Origin: Siphonodentalium dalli
Lineage: Eukaryota > Mollusca > Scaphopoda > Gadilida > Siphonodentaliidae
Assembly (NCBI GenBank): GCA_032622095.1
Contig: CP136064.1
Coordinates: 111,404,004 to 111,468,003, forward strand
Direction of reading: 5' to 3'
DNA length: 64,000 nt
Shown in pieces: positions 61,432 through 64,000 of this stretch. Every line of letters starts with the position of its first letter. Position 1 is the stretch's first letter. Below the pieces are notes generated by a model. That model was given only the letters and a program-made list of their open reading frames with translations, was not told the origin of the DNA and did not search any database. The position numbers and the translations under genes are program-made.

Positions 61432-62359
61432 TATCGCGATGTTATGTGTTCAATATCGCGACATTAAGTGTGGTAATTTTCTGTGTTTATCATAGAATAT
61501 CATAGGAGTAAATTCAGTTAGTTGGCAGATTCACAACACCGCAGATCGATCCTGCGATGAGATATCGCCAAACCAGAGCTTAGTGCAATGTGAAATCTGA
61601 ATGATCTAAACCAATGTTGACACAACGTGAATCAGCTGGTCATATGAGTAGCGCGAAAAGGATTGGGACAAGGACCCCCATATCGTACGGAAATGAACTA
61701 TTTATGGGTGCGACTTGATGCGGTATTGGAAATAATACCACAGGGGCTTACAACACACTCCGCTGCCCCCTGCATTTGCTTTACGTTATGGTGGTATACA
61801 AGAGAGGCGAATTAGGGCATTGCGGAGGGGGGTGGGAACCCAAATTATCACGAAAAACCCAATTAACATCTTCAAATTAAGGCACCAGAAGAAAGTAAGA
61901 GTGTCCTGTTCTCTTCTGCTTGAGACATTAATTCGAAGAGCGATATTTTTTGTCCTTTCGTGATGTGGTAAAATAATGAGCATTTGCATCACTTTGATGC
62001 GGATAGGTAAAATAGCTGGTAAATTTTGGTGTATTTGGTTAGTCTTTGATCAGTATGTAGAATCTGTATGCTATAGTATATATATAATGTTGGAATGTTA
62101 TATTATTCTCTTGAGGGTTGTTTAGGAAAAATGAGCTGACGCCTCCGACAAATATTATATGAATATTTCCTGAGGGAACTTCTCGTCAATGAGTGTTTAG
62201 TAAACAAAGAGATAAATTCATTTCGGCCAAATTTCAAGCAGCACTACGTGTTGTGGCCATGCCTATAGATTTGTAATTAAATATAGATGTACACAGAGGG
62301 AGGACAAACAGACAAAAATCAGACAAAAGTATAATTATGTATCCTTTCTGTTTTATAAG
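61432..62359. other. End of intron 5, no recognised element
   Basis: The minus-strand frames near 61,786-61,992 and 62,234-62,572 have no domains. The latter is the antisense shadow of the TSP1 exon. Confidence 0.4.
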
Positions 62360-62533
62360 TCGATGGCTGGTGGTCCGCCTGGACGGAACGTTCCTTGTGT
62401 AGCACGTCATGCGACGATGGAGTAATTGCGAGGTCAAGGACGTGTGACGCACCGGAACCATCGGGCGCAGGGGCACCGTGTCCCGGTATGTCTTCTGACA
62501 CAGTCGCCTGTAATCTTGGCGCATGCGTCGACA
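62360..62533 (+). CDS. Extracellular Cys-rich/TSP1 gene, exon 6: thrombospondin type-1 repeat
   Basis: Acceptor CTTTCTGTTTTATAAG ends at 62,359 and donor CA|GTAAGT starts at 62,534. The exon is 174 nt (58 codons), phase 1 at both ends. It encodes one complete TSP1 domain: DGWWSAWTE tryptophan ladder start, CSTSCDDG, RSRTCDAP, the Gly/Pro-rich GAGAPCPG, and the terminal ACNLGACVD, six cysteines in all. The canonical Arg of the R-layer is in SRSRTC-type position (ARSRTC). TSP1 repeats are extracellular and bind glycosaminoglycans and proteins. Further exons must follow, because the exon ends in phase 1 with a good donor, but none was found before 64,000. Confidence 0.85.
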
Positions 62534-63154
62534 GTAAGTATAGACATTGCCGTTATAAGGTGTCGAAGTCACAACACTGTCCCCCCGATATGCATCTCAG
62601 TACAAATGGAGACCTCCCAGGAGACTACATATAAGTACGTCATTGCAATTTGACTTTTTAAAACGAAATACAAACACCTGGGCTCGTATTCGTCAACTGC
62701 ATGGGTTTATATTTAGTCCAGGTAGTTTATACCGGGCGAGGCTCAATGCGAATCTATATCATGTATATGTTGTGTCGACCGGAAAGCCATTGCTGCATGT
62801 GGTATATGATTCTCCAGTCAAGGCAATTTGACGGCGGTCATATATAATTTAGGTTGACAAAATTGACTAAATTGATCGCCTTCGCATATCACTGTATACG
62901 TGAGTGTTTCATATACATTATTAACATCGTTTGTGTGTGCTAACACCCACTTTCTTGGTAATAAAGAGCCGGGAAGTATCCACATGCCCCAATGATATCT
63001 TCATCACCCATTCCGCAGAAAAATTCAGTCATAGTCTCTACCGCTATTTGCGGATTTAGTCTGGCTGTCGGGCTGAAAATATAAGGTCCACCAGGAAAAA
63101 AATCTTAACACGCTAACTTTGGTATCGTTGGAAAGAGGAGGTCTTCGTGTATAA

Positions 63155-64000
63155 CATATCCAAAATCCGTTTTGGGGAAAATGTTCTACAGCGCCCTGAA
63201 TAGGGGTGGGGTCTGACTTAAATTATGAAGGTAAGTATACGATATGTTATGGCATAGGGATTACGTAGTTATACAAGTATGTGTGAAATTGGAGCAACGG
63301 AGCGAATAGAGTGACACGGATATAAAAATAATACAATCGCGGTTATAAAATGGCTGTCAAAATGGCCGCAACTCCAAGACATACCACGACGAAAGCAACA
63401 TATTGTTAACCATATAGGAGTAAATATACGTATTATTAATGTATATTCATGTTGTTTATTATCTTTAAAGGTACACATATCATTAAAACATCCATCTGAA
63501 GGATGTATTGGTCATTTCAACGCAAGTCAAACCCAACGGTTAAAAATCTGGGTTTTTGCTTATCCAACATCCAACTGTCCGGACAAAATATAATAATTTT
63601 GGTCATGCAACACACAATGTAATGTTTCGCCACGCAGTGCATGCTAGTTTCATTGGACACTGTGATTAATTATTGAATGCAACACATACACTGAAGTGCA
63701 CACCCTTATGGTAGAAAGACTAGTTAGATTCATGGAATTTGCTACACTCTCCGTGATAATATACCATACACATATGTCCCAATGCTTATCACACTGCAAG
63801 GAAACACCAATCTCTTCAATTGATTAGCGCCATATCTCACGAGATCAAAGAGATGGTACATCTTACAGATTATTTAAGACAAATTTCACGCGGCTACCAA
63901 ACCGGTTTATTATTATACCATGTTGTTCAAATTACTTCAGTCCCCACTTTACAACTGGAATATACTACCACGCAATGCACAATATTAATTTTCAGTATCG
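63155..64000 (+). repeat. Dispersed repeat C, copy 2 (runs off the window)
   Basis: Collinear with 32,245-33,100. The last bases of the window correspond to about 33,100. The larger element presumably continues beyond the window. Confidence 0.75.

Overview
This is eukaryotic nuclear DNA, most likely from a marine invertebrate animal. It is AT-rich, has very little coding sequence and is crowded with short non-autonomous DNA transposons, foldback elements, microsatellites and G-homopolymers. One host gene has small symmetric phase-1 exons coding for extracellular Cys-rich and thrombospondin type-1 modules, which is an animal architecture. The transposase and endonuclease families present are frequent in molluscs, annelids and cnidarians, but the phylum cannot be fixed from this window.

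Layout. 1-12,257: no convincing host gene. It holds foldback and repeat families (504-893, about 905-1395 and 8770-9378), a 975-bp hAT-type element with an 8-bp target duplication (3798-4772), TTAA-flanked MITEs, a palindromic 20-bp repeat array (about 6611-7075), a degenerate TTAGGG tract (about 8316-8419) and a tandem-unit dispersed repeat (about 10,330-11,070). 12,258-19,128: a 6859-bp element that is almost one huge hairpin. Two ~2.4-kb nearly identical inverted arms flank a ~2-kb centre that carries an A32/FtsK-like packaging-type ATPase gene with zinc fingers. It is bounded by AG...CT termini and an exact 6-bp direct repeat (TATAGC), as in Polinton/Maverick elements. The right arm ends inside a second copy of the 3' end of the ATPase gene. 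19,130-30,300: dispersed and satellite-like repeats, a 1288-bp near-perfect palindrome (22,939-24,226) and local duplications.

30,342-62,533 (+): one long-intron host gene assembled here from six exons, all joined in phase 1 with canonical GT-AG sites. They encode a signal peptide, then a 7-Cys module, two further Cys-rich modules, a second 7-Cys module of the same exon length, a Thr-rich linker and a thrombospondin type-1 repeat. It is probably a secreted or membrane-anchored extracellular protein, and its 3' end lies beyond what I can identify.

Its introns are hosts to the remaining elements. These include a 4.3-kb inverted-repeat element (40,941-45,235), a degraded 5'-truncated non-LTR retrotransposon (59,180-59,731), more TTAA MITEs, and a composite-looking block at 50,360-55,151. 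In that block two 453-bp direct copies of one TIR-bearing repeat bracket a frameshifted Mutator-like transposase (+) and a convergent His-Me finger/HNH endonuclease-like reading frame (-). The last ~850 bp (63,155-64,000) is a second copy of a repeat at 32,245-33,100 and runs off the window.
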